Part shown: piece by piece, positions 33,437 to 42,586 of the stretch | Numbering within the stretch: the stretch's first letter is position 1 | Layout of the letters: the number at the start of each line of letters is the position of its first letter | Source: Verrucomicrobiota bacterium | GTDB lineage: Bacteria; Verrucomicrobiota; Verrucomicrobiia; Opitutales; Opitutaceae | Direction: 5' to 3' | NCBI GenBank assembly: GCA_023416735.1 | Contig: JAEZGX010000027.1 | Span: 1 to 47,596, forward strand | DNA length: 47,596 nucleotides | The notes under the pieces: generated by a model | Told to the model about the DNA's origin: nothing | Databases searched by the model: none | Seen by the model: the letters and a program-made list of their open reading frames with translations, nothing else | Position numbers and translations under genes: made by a program

Positions 33437-34315
33437 ATGAGCGTCATCAACACCAACATCCAAGCCATGGCCGCCGCCCGGTCGCTCAACGCGAGCCAGG
33501 AAGCACTCGGCCGTTCCCTCACCCGGCTTTCGTCCGGATCGAAGATCGTCAACCCGTCCGACGACGCCGCCGGCCTCGCCGTGTCGGAAAAACTCGACGC
33601 TCAAAACCGCCGCGTGCAGGCCGCCACGACCAATGTCCAGAATGCGGTTTCCTACATTCAGACGGCCGACGGCTTCATGAGCGGCATGACGAAGATTCTC
33701 TCGCGCATGAGCGAGCTCGCGATCCTCGCCAAGGACGTCACGAAGAACCCGAGCGACGTTGATCTGTATCAGCAGGAATTCACTGCCCTCCAGGATCAGC
33801 TCCGTGCAACCATCGGTGGTTCCACGGCGGAGATCGGAGGCACCGCAGATATCGACACACCGCTCGGCGCCTTTAACGGGATCTCGCTTTTCGGATCCAA
33901 CTCCGACGGCCTCACCGTCACCATCGGCCAGGCGATCGGCCAGGACATGACCATTCGCGAATCGAACCTTCGCACCGGCGCGATGGGCGATATGATTACG
34001 CAGGATGGAAGCGGCGACTACGCGATCGCGATCACCGACGCCGACGCGATCGAGAACATCACCGAGGCGATTCAACAGATCGCGACCGAGCGCGCGAAAT
34101 TGGGCGCGTCGCAATCCCGTCTCGAGCTCGCTGCGACCACGCTCTCGGTGGAACACGAAAATCTCGCCTCCGCCATCTCACGTATCCGCGACGTGGATGT
34201 GGCGAAGGAGTCCACCGCGTTCGCCAAATACAACATCCTCGTGCAGTCTGGCACCGCGATGCTTTCGCAGGCGAATCAGACTCCGCAAGCCGTGCTCAAG
34301 CTGCTCAACAGCTAA
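33437..34315 (+). CDS. fliC: Flagellin
   Basis: Filament subunit. 292 residues, a short flagellin with mainly D0/D1: N-terminus VINTNIQAMAAARSLNASQEALGRSLTRLSSGSKI, the NPSDDAAGLAVSEKL motif, a small surface-exposed middle (about residues 125-200), and C-terminus SAISRIRDVDVAKESTAFAKYNILVQSGTAMLSQANQTPQAVLKLL. The 42-base leader is C/T-rich with no Shine-Dalgarno sequence and no GGA motif. No sigma-28 or sigma-54 consensus was found directly upstream. Ends in a strong terminator. Confidence 0.97.
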   Translation: MSVINTNIQAMAAARSLNASQEALGRSLTRLSSGSKIVNPSDDAAGLAVSEKLDAQNRRVQAATTNVQNAVSYIQTADGFMSGMTKILSRMSELAILAKDVTKNPSDVDLYQQEFTALQDQLRATIGGSTAEIGGTADIDTPLGAFNGISLFGSNSDGLTVTIGQAIGQDMTIRESNLRTGAMGDMITQDGSGDYAIAITDADAIENITEAIQQIATERAKLGASQSRLELAATTLSVEHENLASAISRIRDVDVAKESTAFAKYNILVQSGTAMLSQANQTPQAVLKLLNS

Positions 34316-34338
34316 GCGCCCGATTTATCAAGAGAGAG

Positions 34339-34365
34339 AGCCCGCCGTTCCCGGCGGGCTTTTTT
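34339..34365. terminator. Bidirectional rho-independent terminator after flagellin
   Basis: The 9-bp stem AGCCCGCCG / CGGCGGGCT with a TTCC loop is followed by six T's (34360-34365). On the other strand the stem is followed by CTCTCTCTT, so it can also stop the convergent kinase transcript. A smaller hairpin, AAGGCA-cta-TGCCTT (34392-34406), lies closer to the kinase gene. Confidence 0.92.
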
Positions 34366-34457
34366 ATTGCGGGGAATCGGGCGCGTCGAGAAAGGCACTA
34401 TGCCTTCATTGGCGGATGAGGGATAGTTCCGCTGCGGGCTGAGCACCGCTGCGCGTC

Positions 34458-37400
34458 TCACTTCGTCGCGGCGGTTTCCGGATGCAGCGCGCGATGCACC
34501 ATCCACGCGAGCTCGTCGGTGGTGAAAGGCTTCCCGAGCAATTCCACGTGGCCGATTTGTTCGATCTCTTGCGGCGGGATTTTCAAGAAATAGCCCGACA
34601 TCACGATGATCGGCATCTTGGGCGCGAATTCGCGCACCTTGCCCGCGAGTTCGGTGCCGGTCATGCCAGGCATCGTTTGATCGGTGATCAGCACCGCGCA
34701 CGCGTTCGGGTCGGCGCGCAATGCTTCCAGGCACTGCGGCGCTGTATCCACGGTGGCAGCACGATAGCCTTTGTTTTCCAATGCGAACTTCGTGAAGCTG
34801 GCGACGGTGTCTTCGTCGTCGACGATGAAGATCATCTCTCCGCTGCCGCGCGGGGCCTGCAACGTGGTGCCGCCTTCCTTTTCTGCATCCACAGCCGCGA
34901 CCGGAAGGTAAATGTGGAAAGTCGAACCAGCGCCGATCCTGCTCTCGACGTCGATCGCTCCGCGGTGCGCGCGCACGATTCCGTGCACGACCGCGAGTCC
35001 GAGTCCGGTGCCTTCGCGCACTTCCTTCGTGGTGAAGAACGGATCGAAAATCCGCTGCAGCGTCGTCTCGTCCATCCCGTGTCCGTTGTCGCTGACGGTG
35101 AGCCGCAGGTAGTCGCCGGCCGGGAGCGTGGCGAGCGTCGCGGTGCGATGCGCGATGTTGTCGACCGGCGTGAGGCTGATCGAAAGCACGCCGCCTTTTC
35201 CCGTCATCGCATGAGCGGCGTTCGACCCGAGGTTGAGCAACACCTGGTGAATTTGCGTGGCGTCGCCCTGGACCGGCCCGCATTCGGGCGAGATATGTGT
35301 TTCGATCGCAATCGTCGCTGGAATCGTCGCGCGCAACAGCCGGCGCGCTTCTTCGATGACCAACGCCAGATCGAGGGACGTGTGCTGATCGTCCGGCGAT
35401 TGGCGCCCGAAGGTGAGGATCTGTTCGACGAGCTCGCGCGCGCGCAAGCTCGCACCGCGTGCCTGAGACATGTAATCGCGGGCCGTCTCGTTGTCGCCGA
35501 GCACGTCTTCGACGAGCTCCTGATAGCCCATGATGCCGGTGAGGAGATTGTTGAAGTCGTGCGCGATGCCGCCGGCGAGCGTGCCGAGCGTCTCCATCTT
35601 CTGCGCCTGGAAAAGTTGAAACTCCAGTTTGCGACGAGCCTCCTCGCTGTCGCGGCGGCTGCTGATATCTTGGAACGCGCCGATGAGCCGCACGGGCTTG
35701 TGATCGTGAAGATCCGCCCGGGCCAGGGCGCGCACCCAGATACGACGTTCGGTTGCCGTGATGAGCGGCAGTTCGAGGTCGAAGTGACGCCCATACGTCA
35801 TCGCCGCTTTCATCGCGGTCGAGATGATGTCGCGCGCTTCGGGAGCAAAGAACTGGATCGCGGACTGAACGGTCGGCTTGAAGTCTGGGCCCACTTCATG
35901 GATGCGGCGGACCTGTTCGGACCACTCGAGGTGCATCGTCTCGAGGTCGAGTTCCCAACCCCCGATCTGCGCGATTTCGCTGACCTGGGTTGCGAGCTGT
36001 TCGAACTGGTGGAGCCGCTGCTCCAAGTTCTTTCGCGCCGTGATGTCCGTGTGCATGCCGACCATGCGGAGCGGTCGGCCTTGGGCGTCGCGGTTCACGA
36101 CTTTGCCGCGGTCCATGATCCACTTCCATTCGCCCTGGCGGGTCCGCATGCGGTATTCGTGATGATACAACGCCGTGCGCCGCGCGAAGTGTTCTCCGGT
36201 CGCGAGGATGCAGCCGGGAAGATCGTCCGGATGGATGAGCTGCCGCCAGCTCTCGATCGTGTCGGGCACCTCGCCGATATCGTATCCAAGCATCTGTGAC
36301 CAACGCTGGTCGTGGTAGGTGACGCCGGTGGGCACGTTCCAGTCCCATACACCGTCGTTGGTGCCTTCGACTGCCAGCTGCCAGCGTTCCTCCGCCATGC
36401 GAAGCGCTTCGAGCGTTTGTTTCTCGGCGGTGATGTCGCGGTCCATGCCCACGACGCGGACCGGACGACCTTGCTCGTCGCGACGCACGTAGGCGTGCAT
36501 TTCCACGTGGCGCACGAAGCCGTCGGGTAGAATGATGCGGAATTCGTTGTCGTATTCCTCTCGGCCGAAGCTGAGAGCGTCCTGTTCGATTTGCTCGGCG
36601 CGCGCCCGGTCGTCGGGATGGAGCAGTTGCAGCCACGAAGTGCGCGTGCCGCCGAATGCATCGCGGGCCATGCCGTAGATTTCGAAAATGCGGTCGTCCC
36701 AGATGACGCGTCCGCTCGCCGGATCCCAATCCCATACGCCGTAGCGCGATGCGCGCAACGCGAGCTGCCAACGGTCGGTGAGGACGCGGAGGCGTTCCTC
36801 GTTTTCGCGCTCGGCGGTGATGTCGCGACTCGTGCCGGTGATGCGCAGGAGTTTTCCCTGGCTGTCGCGTTGCACGATCGCGCGCGATTCGACGTGTCGC
36901 ACGCCGGGCTCGCCGGGACGGATGACGCGAAATTCCTGGTCGTAGAAATTGCCTCCCGCGAGCACGAGTTCGAACCGGGCTTGGGCGAGCGAGCGATCGT
37001 CGGGATGCAGACACGCCATCCACGCCTGGAACGTGCCGTCGAACTCACCTGATTTTAGCCCGTGAATGATGTGCGTCCGCTCGTCCCACGTGTGTTTTTG
37101 CGTGGCGGCGTCCCATTCCCACACCCCGAGTGCAGCGGATTGCGTGGCGAGTTGGAGGCGTTCGTTGAGAACGCGGAGATGCTGTTCGGCGAGGCGATGC
37201 GCGGTGACATCGGTTTGAATGGCGATCCAGTTGACGAGCTTTCCGGACGCGTCGTGCACCGGCTCCATGTCGACGATCTGCCAATACGGATGACGACTCT
37301 TCGTGTAGTTGAGGATTTCGACGTAGCAGCGTTCGCCGCTCTGAATCGCTTTCCGCAGCTGCGCGATACTGGCCGGATCGGTGTCGGGTCCTTGGAGGAA

Positions 37401-38486
37401 ATGTCCGGGCTTCTCGCCTTTCACCTCCGCGAGCGAATAGCCGGTCATGCGCTCGAAGGCGGTATTCGCCCATTCGAGGCGGCCCTGCGCGTCGGTGATG
37501 ACGACACCGTTGGTGGTGTTGCGGGCGACGAGTCCGAGCTGCGCGTTTTCGCGGGTGGTCGTGCGCAGGTGCACGCTGAGGGTGCGCAGCTCGCTGGTGC
37601 GGCGGGCGACGAGCTCCTGCAGGCGTGCGGCCTGGTGTTCGAGCACGGTGTTGAGCCGCGCGTGTTCGCTCTCGGCGGCCTTGCGGCGGTCGTCGATTTC
37701 GACGGCTGCGCGCGCGGACAACATCGTGTGCAGGAACCCGCCGATCACGAGCAGCGCGAGCACGAACGCCGGCGCGAAACCCGGCTGGATGAGCTGGAGG
37801 TGCAGCAGCACGAGCGTGAGCGCGAGCATGCCGGCGGGCAGCAGTGTAACGCCGTAGAACAGTCGGCGGGCGAGCGCGCCCGCGGACGATTTCGCCAGCA
37901 GCATGCGCATCAGCTTGTGGTTGGGACGCAGCAGCAATCCTCCCACGCTCGCAACGAACAGTCCCGCGGCGTCGCCCGCATTGAGATGGAGCGGATGAGC
38001 GAAACGCGTGGCGAACTGCAGCGCATGCATCAGCAGCGTCGCGGCGCTCAAGGCGAGCGCGACGATCAGCAGCCACGCTGAAAGATTCCGGGTGCCGCGA
38101 TGGGACTGGCGTTCCGAGATCAGCAAACCGAGCCCGACGAGGGCGACCACAAGCGCGGCATCGAGCGAGGCGTGTGGTTGCATCCCGACGTCACCGTCCG
38201 CCCAGAACATGAAATCGGGCGCCGTCAGGCGCCCCGCCGCGGCGTCCAAACCGACGAGGGCCGCGACCCACGCGACCGCGCCAGCCGCAAGCAACGCGGC
38301 CGCGATCGATCCGCTGGGTTTGGTGCGCAACCACAACGATGCTCCGATAAGCATCAACCAGAAGGGCGCTTCGGACCAGCCATTGGAATCGCCGATGAGC
38401 ACCGTCGCCGCGCGGACGATGCCCAGGGCGAACACCACAATGCCGGCGATTGCAGGAGCGCGGCGGATATTGTCTTCGAGCGACAT
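34458..38486 (-). CDS. Multi-PAS hybrid histidine kinase with membrane sensor
   Basis: 1342 residues from MSLEDN (38486); the frame opens further to 38573, but the extra 29 residues are not membrane-like. About eight hydrophobic segments fill residues 1-270. A short coiled region leads into five PAS/PAC units, four of them with the repeated G.W.WD or G.WELD opening. A HisKA domain has H976 (AHDFNNLL), an HATPase domain has DNGHGMD and GTGLGLAVV, and a C-terminal receiver has D1269 (LITDQTMPG) and GKPF. A receiver at the end makes it a hybrid kinase that needs a downstream phosphotransfer partner or regulator; none is adjacent. Its signal is unknown. Confidence 0.94.
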   Translation of the reverse strand: MSLEDNIRRAPAIAGIVVFALGIVRAATVLIGDSNGWSEAPFWLMLIGASLWLRTKPSGSIAAALLAAGAVAWVAALVGLDAAAGRLTAPDFMFWADGDVGMQPHASLDAALVVALVGLGLLISERQSHRGTRNLSAWLLIVALALSAATLLMHALQFATRFAHPLHLNAGDAAGLFVASVGGLLLRPNHKLMRMLLAKSSAGALARRLFYGVTLLPAGMLALTLVLLHLQLIQPGFAPAFVLALLVIGGFLHTMLSARAAVEIDDRRKAAESEHARLNTVLEHQAARLQELVARRTSELRTLSVHLRTTTRENAQLGLVARNTTNGVVITDAQGRLEWANTAFERMTGYSLAEVKGEKPGHFLQGPDTDPASIAQLRKAIQSGERCYVEILNYTKSRHPYWQIVDMEPVHDASGKLVNWIAIQTDVTAHRLAEQHLRVLNERLQLATQSAALGVWEWDAATQKHTWDERTHIIHGLKSGEFDGTFQAWMACLHPDDRSLAQARFELVLAGGNFYDQEFRVIRPGEPGVRHVESRAIVQRDSQGKLLRITGTSRDITAERENEERLRVLTDRWQLALRASRYGVWDWDPASGRVIWDDRIFEIYGMARDAFGGTRTSWLQLLHPDDRARAEQIEQDALSFGREEYDNEFRIILPDGFVRHVEMHAYVRRDEQGRPVRVVGMDRDITAEKQTLEALRMAEERWQLAVEGTNDGVWDWNVPTGVTYHDQRWSQMLGYDIGEVPDTIESWRQLIHPDDLPGCILATGEHFARRTALYHHEYRMRTRQGEWKWIMDRGKVVNRDAQGRPLRMVGMHTDITARKNLEQRLHQFEQLATQVSEIAQIGGWELDLETMHLEWSEQVRRIHEVGPDFKPTVQSAIQFFAPEARDIISTAMKAAMTYGRHFDLELPLITATERRIWVRALARADLHDHKPVRLIGAFQDISSRRDSEEARRKLEFQLFQAQKMETLGTLAGGIAHDFNNLLTGIMGYQELVEDVLGDNETARDYMSQARGASLRARELVEQILTFGRQSPDDQHTSLDLALVIEEARRLLRATIPATIAIETHISPECGPVQGDATQIHQVLLNLGSNAAHAMTGKGGVLSISLTPVDNIAHRTATLATLPAGDYLRLTVSDNGHGMDETTLQRIFDPFFTTKEVREGTGLGLAVVHGIVRAHRGAIDVESRIGAGSTFHIYLPVAAVDAEKEGGTTLQAPRGSGEMIFIVDDEDTVASFTKFALENKGYRAATVDTAPQCLEALRADPNACAVLITDQTMPGMTGTELAGKVREFAPKMPIIVMSGYFLKIPPQEIEQIGHVELLGKPFTTDELAWMVHRALHPETAATK

Positions 38487-38619
38487 GCTGGAGAGGAACG
38501 GCGGCCGAGCGTGCGGATAGCAGGAGCAAAAGCAATGGCGCCGCAGGCCAGCAGCAGGGCGGATGCCGGCCAAGGGAGGAAAAATGATTCAGGGCTTCGG
38601 ATGCAGATGCTTCTTTAGT

Positions 38620-38638
38620 TTCGCCACTTGGTGACGAA
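38620..38638. promoter_or_regulatory. 19-bp near-palindrome in the kinase/TonB divergent gap
   Basis: TTCGCCACTTGGTGACGAA is palindromic except for one base pair per arm and lies in the 239-bp gap between the divergent kinase and TonB-like genes. Its right half GTGACGAA recurs at 38694-38701, 63 bp (six turns) away. It is a candidate operator. Confidence 0.4.
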
Positions 38639-38676
38639 TGGCACGACGACGCCCGCCCGCTTTCCGTGCGGCGAAC

Positions 38677-38703
38677 TCAAGTTTTACCGAACCGTGACGA
38701 ACA
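38677..38703 (+). promoter_or_regulatory. Possible sigma-28 promoter
   Basis: TCAAGTTT (7 of 8 to the flagellar -35 TAAAGTTT) is followed after exactly 11 bases by GACGAACA (5 of 8 to GCCGATAA). It lies 22 bp before the TonB-like gene, which is followed by a chemotaxis receptor, a normal class of sigma-28 target. The -10 match is weak. Confidence 0.3.
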
Positions 38704-38725
38704 ACCCAGAGCCACATTTCACCCC

Positions 38726-39076
38726 ATGAATCGATCCCTTCGTCTTGTTGTTGCCGCTTTGCTTTGCCTTGCGACCGTATCGTTTTCGTTCGCCGCCGCG
38801 GGCCGCGAACCGCCGGTCCCGGTTCGCACGGTTGCGCCGGATTATCCGCGCGACCTGCGCGCCCAAAAGGTTTCCGGCGTGGTGATGATCAAATGCACGA
38901 TCGACGAGCAGGGCAACGTGTCCGAGACCGAGGTGGCGAAGTCCAGCAATGAAGGCTTCGACAAGTTCGCGGTCGATGCGCTGAAAAAGTGGAAGTTCAA
39001 GCCCGGCCGCCAGGACGGATCGCCGATCGCGATGACCGTCACGATTCCCATCAAGTTCGTTGCCGAAGAGTCCTGA
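38726..39076 (+). CDS. Periplasmic TonB C-terminal domain protein
   Basis: 116 residues from ATG 38726: signal peptide (LRLVVAALLCLATVSFSFAAA) followed directly by one TonB_C fold (APDYPRDLRAQKVSGVVMIKCTIDEQGNV, then FDKFAVDALKKWKFKPG). The anchoring helix and proline-rich spacer of a real TonB are missing, so it cannot transmit energy by itself. Proteins of this kind are frequent in Verrucomicrobiota and may bind envelope partners. A GTG at 38666 would lengthen it, but lies upstream of the possible promoter and gives a non-signal N-terminus. The MCP gene follows 33 bp later. Confidence 0.8.
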   Translation: MNRSLRLVVAALLCLATVSFSFAAAGREPPVPVRTVAPDYPRDLRAQKVSGVVMIKCTIDEQGNVSETEVAKSSNEGFDKFAVDALKKWKFKPGRQDGSPIAMTVTIPIKFVAEES

Positions 39077-39109
39077 GCGTAGCCCAGCCAGCTTCAGCCC
39101 AATCGTCCC

Positions 39110-41104
39110 ATGTCACTCCAGAATCTCACCATCGGTAAGAAGATCGCGCTCGGCTTCGGTTTCCTCTTCGTCCTGTTGATTGGCGTTGCGGCGATCGCTT
39201 ACACCGCTTTGGGCGGCGCGGGTCGGCGTCTGGAGATGTTCTCCGCGAGCGCGCAGGAGACCTTCACGGCCGCTTCGTTGGAAGCGGCGATGCAGGAGCT
39301 GAAGCTGCAGGTGAACGAATTCCTCGCGACGGGTTCCGCCGAAAGCATCGCCGCGTGCGATACTGCGCGGAAGGCGCTCGATACGGAACTGGCCCGCGCG
39401 GCGGAGCAAATCGTCGACCCTTCGCGGGCCGCTGAAGTGGCGAAAGCCCGGGAGTTGCTCGCGACGTATAATGCGGCGTTCGCCGATCTGGTCGCCAATC
39501 ACCGCGCGCGCCTCGGCATCGAAAACGAAGTGCTCACGCCCTCGGCCAAGACGATTGCCGAAGGTCTTCAATCGCTGCTGGCCCAGGCGCAAACGCAGGG
39601 TGACATGAACGCGGCTTTCCAAATTTCGAGCGGATTGGGGGCGTTCTATGAGTGCATGAGCCTCGCCAATGCGTTTCTTCTGACCTCTGACGCGCCGAAG
39701 GCGGTTTCCGCTCGCGAAGCCCTGGCAACCACGGTCTCGCAGATCGGGCGCATGCAGCAGGACCAGATCGAGATGGAAAAGCTCGACGCCAGCCTCAAGG
39801 ATGACGCGAAAACGCAGCTGCTCGCGAGCCTGCGCGAAACCGCCGAGACGTATCGGGATGGCTTGGACAAAGTTGTGGCGGGTCATCAAGCGCGCGCCAA
39901 GATCCTGGCGGAGCGAATCAATCGGGTTGCTCCTGAATTCACCGCGGCGCTGTCCCGGGTGAAGACCGCCGTGCACGCTTATCAGCAAGACCTGCAGGAC
40001 CGCACGCATGCGGAGCAGAAGCGAAACGAGTTCGTTGTTTTCGTGATCACAGCCGTGGGCCTCGGCGCGGGTGCGATCGCTGCATGGCTCATCACGCGCG
40101 GCGTGACGCGCCGCATCACCGAAGTGGCCGCGCGGCTCGCGACGGAATCCGACAAGACGGCCTCGGCGGCCCAACAAGTTTCCCAAGCGAGCCAGTCGAT
40201 GGCGAACGGCGCTTCGCAACAGGCCGCTTCGCTCGAGGAGACGAGTTCGTCGCTCCACGAAATGGCGAGCATGACCTCGCGCAATTCCGACAATGCTCAG
40301 AACGCGAAGACCCTCGCGAATCAGGCGCGCCAGACCGCCGATGCGGGCGCGATTGAGATGGAGGAAATGAAGCGCGCGATGGCAGCGATCAAAGGATCGA
40401 GCACGGAGATTTCGAAAATCATCAAGACCATCGACGAGATCGCGTTTCAGACGAACATTCTCGCGCTCAACGCGGCGGTGGAAGCGGCGCGCGCGGGCGA
40501 GGCTGGTTTGGGTTTTGCGGTCGTGGCGGATGAAGTGCGCAATCTCGCGCAACGCTGCGCCGGTGCCGCGAAGGAAACGGCCGACAAGATTTCCGCTTCG
40601 ACGGAGAAGAGCGAACAAGGTGCGCGCATCAGCGAAAAGATGGCCGCGAATTTGGCGGCGATTGTCGACAAGACGCGTCAGCTCGACGAGCGCATCGCCG
40701 AGATCGCGCAATCCTCGCACGAACAGAGCGAGGGCATCGGGCAGCTGAACAGCGCCGTGGCGAGCATGGACAAGATCACGCAGGAGAACGCGGCGCTGGC
40801 CGAAGAGTCCTCCGCGTCGGCTGAGGAGTTGAAGTCGCAAGCGGAGCAAGTCCGTCTTGCCGTGGCCGAACTCATGCGGATGGCGAAAGGCGATGAAACG
40901 ACCGCCACGAAGGACGCTCAGATTTCAGTGGAGGAATCGGTGAAAACGCCCGCGCTGACGAAGCGCAGCGCGCCGGTGCGCACGATGCGGGCTCCCGTGG
41001 TGAATGGCGCGCGTAAAAGCGCTCTCGCCGTGGCCGACGCCAACCGCAATGGCCACGCGAACGGCGCGAACGGCCACGACGATACGGACAAGTTTTTCGA
41101 GTAA
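39110..41104 (+). CDS. Methyl-accepting chemotaxis protein
   Basis: 664 residues. TM1 is at about 10-33, a helical periplasmic ligand domain of about 270 residues lies between, TM2 is at about 305-330 (VVFVITAVGLGAGAIAAWLITRG), then a short HAMP-like link and a long cytoplasmic coiled coil. The signalling hairpin tip IDEIAFQTNILALNAAVEAARAGE starts near residue 442 and continues GLGFAVVADEVRNLAQR. The tail (about 600-664) is flexible and ends DDTDKFFE; no NWETF-like CheR pentapeptide is seen. Ligand unknown. Likely co-transcribed with the TonB-like protein upstream. Confidence 0.95.
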   Translation: MSLQNLTIGKKIALGFGFLFVLLIGVAAIAYTALGGAGRRLEMFSASAQETFTAASLEAAMQELKLQVNEFLATGSAESIAACDTARKALDTELARAAEQIVDPSRAAEVAKARELLATYNAAFADLVANHRARLGIENEVLTPSAKTIAEGLQSLLAQAQTQGDMNAAFQISSGLGAFYECMSLANAFLLTSDAPKAVSAREALATTVSQIGRMQQDQIEMEKLDASLKDDAKTQLLASLRETAETYRDGLDKVVAGHQARAKILAERINRVAPEFTAALSRVKTAVHAYQQDLQDRTHAEQKRNEFVVFVITAVGLGAGAIAAWLITRGVTRRITEVAARLATESDKTASAAQQVSQASQSMANGASQQAASLEETSSSLHEMASMTSRNSDNAQNAKTLANQARQTADAGAIEMEEMKRAMAAIKGSSTEISKIIKTIDEIAFQTNILALNAAVEAARAGEAGLGFAVVADEVRNLAQRCAGAAKETADKISASTEKSEQGARISEKMAANLAAIVDKTRQLDERIAEIAQSSHEQSEGIGQLNSAVASMDKITQENAALAEESSASAEELKSQAEQVRLAVAELMRMAKGDETTATKDAQISVEESVKTPALTKRSAPVRTMRAPVVNGARKSALAVADANRNGHANGANGHDDTDKFFE

Positions 41105-41107
41105 GGC

Positions 41108-41136
41108 GCGTCTCGCAGCGAGACGCTCGCGTTTTT
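41108..41136. terminator. Terminator between the MCP and symporter genes
   Basis: The 8-bp stem GCGTCTCG / CGAGACGC with a 3-nt loop begins 4 bp after the MCP stop. A T-run (41132-41136) follows after a 5-base gap. The genes converge here. Confidence 0.65.
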
Positions 41137-41138
41137 CG

Positions 41139-42488
41139 TTAAGCAGTGGGTGCGGTTTGCACGCGCTCGTCGACGATGGCGGCGGTGACGAGGTCGGCGC
41201 CGACGTTCACCGAGGTGCGCATCATGTCGAGGATGCGGTCAGCGCCGATGACGATGCCGATGCCTTCGGCGGGGATGCCGAAGGACATCAGCAAGCCGGC
41301 GATCAACGGGAGCGAACCGCCGGGGATCGCGGCGACGGCTACGGCGCTCAGCACGCTGAGGATGAGGAGCGTGACTTGTTGGGAAAGGTGCAGATCCACG
41401 CCGAAAACCTGAGCGACGAAAAGAACGACGCAGCCTTCGTAAAGGGCGGTGCCGCTCATGTTCATCGTGGCGCCGAGCGGGAGCACGAAGCCGGCGGTTG
41501 AAGGCGACACACGCAGGGTGTCGCGGGCACAATCGAGCGAGGCAGGCAACGTGGCGGCGCTGGAACTCGTCGAAAACGCGGTGACGAGGACGGTCTTGAT
41601 GTCGCGAAAAAACGCCCGAGGCGAACGACGGCTCCAGAGTTTGAGGAAGAGCGACATCGTGCCGAACATGTGCAGCATCAGCACGGCGGCGCAGCCGAGG
41701 ACGAAGGTTCCGAGCGCCAGCACGATATCGACGCCGATTTTCACGATGACCGAGTAGATCATCGCGGGCACGGCGTAGGGGGCGAGTCGCAGCGCGAAGT
41801 GAACGATGCCGGTCATCACTTCCGAAACGAGTTCGAGGCCGTCCTGAAGTTTCCGGCGTTTTTCCGGGGCGAGCTGCGTGCCGACGGCGCCGACGAGGAT
41901 GGCGAAGACGATGAGTGGAAGGACGTCGCCGAGCGTGGTGCGGGAGTTGCCCACGAAAGCGCCGAAGAGATTTCGCGGCATGAACATGTCGAGCAACGTG
42001 TTCAGGTTCATGGGCGGCTGCTCGGCGCGGGTGGCGACGACACTTTGTGCGGCGCCGCCGAATTCGGCCATGAGGCGGTCCTTGGCTTCGAGGCTGAGAT
42101 GGTCGCCGGGCTGGAGCAGGTTCATCATCAGCAGCCCGAGCGCGACCGCGATGCCCATGTTGAGAAAGAAAAGGGCGAAGGTGCGGCTCGCGAGCGGACC
42201 GATTTGGTCGATGCGTCCCAGTTGCACGACGCCGGCGGCGAGCGAGGCGAATACGAGCGGGATGACGACGAAGAAGAGCATCCGCAGGAACACCTGGCCG
42301 AACGGATCGAGGACGTTGGTCGACACGCCCCGCATGAAGTCGAGGGCGGCGGGCGAGAAGCGGCCGATGAATAAGGTGAGAACGCCGGCGGCGATTCCGA
42401 TGCCCAGTCCGATCAAGATTCGATTCGCGAGACGGCGGTCCACATCAGCCATGCGCGTGACGGTGTGGGCAAGAGGCGATCTGTCCAT
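41139..42488 (-). CDS. DAACS-family dicarboxylate/amino acid:cation symporter
   Basis: Inner-membrane symporter of the GltP/DctA type, 449 residues with about eight membrane helices and two re-entrant loops. Family signatures: the serine-rich FSTSSSAATLPASL in hairpin 1 and PLGATMNMSGTALYE (normally INMDGTA) in helix 7, plus the late GIGIVIGADRILDM with the substrate-contact aspartate. The second methionine (42452, MADVDRRLANRI) is an equally good start. It shares a 98-bp divergent gap with the PdxA/DUF1537 pair, so it might import a related organic acid; family members usually carry C4-dicarboxylates or glutamate/aspartate. Confidence 0.9.
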   Translation of the reverse strand: MDRSPLAHTVTRMADVDRRLANRILIGLGIGIAAGVLTLFIGRFSPAALDFMRGVSTNVLDPFGQVFLRMLFFVVIPLVFASLAAGVVQLGRIDQIGPLASRTFALFFLNMGIAVALGLLMMNLLQPGDHLSLEAKDRLMAEFGGAAQSVVATRAEQPPMNLNTLLDMFMPRNLFGAFVGNSRTTLGDVLPLIVFAILVGAVGTQLAPEKRRKLQDGLELVSEVMTGIVHFALRLAPYAVPAMIYSVIVKIGVDIVLALGTFVLGCAAVLMLHMFGTMSLFLKLWSRRSPRAFFRDIKTVLVTAFSTSSSAATLPASLDCARDTLRVSPSTAGFVLPLGATMNMSGTALYEGCVVLFVAQVFGVDLHLSQQVTLLILSVLSAVAVAAIPGGSLPLIAGLLMSFGIPAEGIGIVIGADRILDMMRTSVNVGADLVTAAIVDERVQTAPTA

Positions 42489-42586
42489 CGTTTACTGCGC
42501 CGGAGCGCAACCGGCCGGCAGATGAAGCGTCAGGTTGCGGTGCGACCGCGCGAGCATTTGGATCCATTGAATAAATTTTTCCTGTA

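Noticed and set aside
38631..38701. Shared GTGACGA core between the kinase/TonB gap and the LytTR direct repeat at 3501
   Set aside because: A 7-base match is expected several times by chance in 47 kb on two strands, and the core also occurs inside coding DNA. The spacing of the copies differs (63 versus 20 bp).
34300..41100. Replication origin suggested by the change from C-rich to G-rich plus strand
   Set aside because: No dnaA, DnaA-box cluster or A/T-rich unwinding region was seen. The skew also follows gene orientation (glnD on the minus strand), so a strand or codon-use effect explains it.
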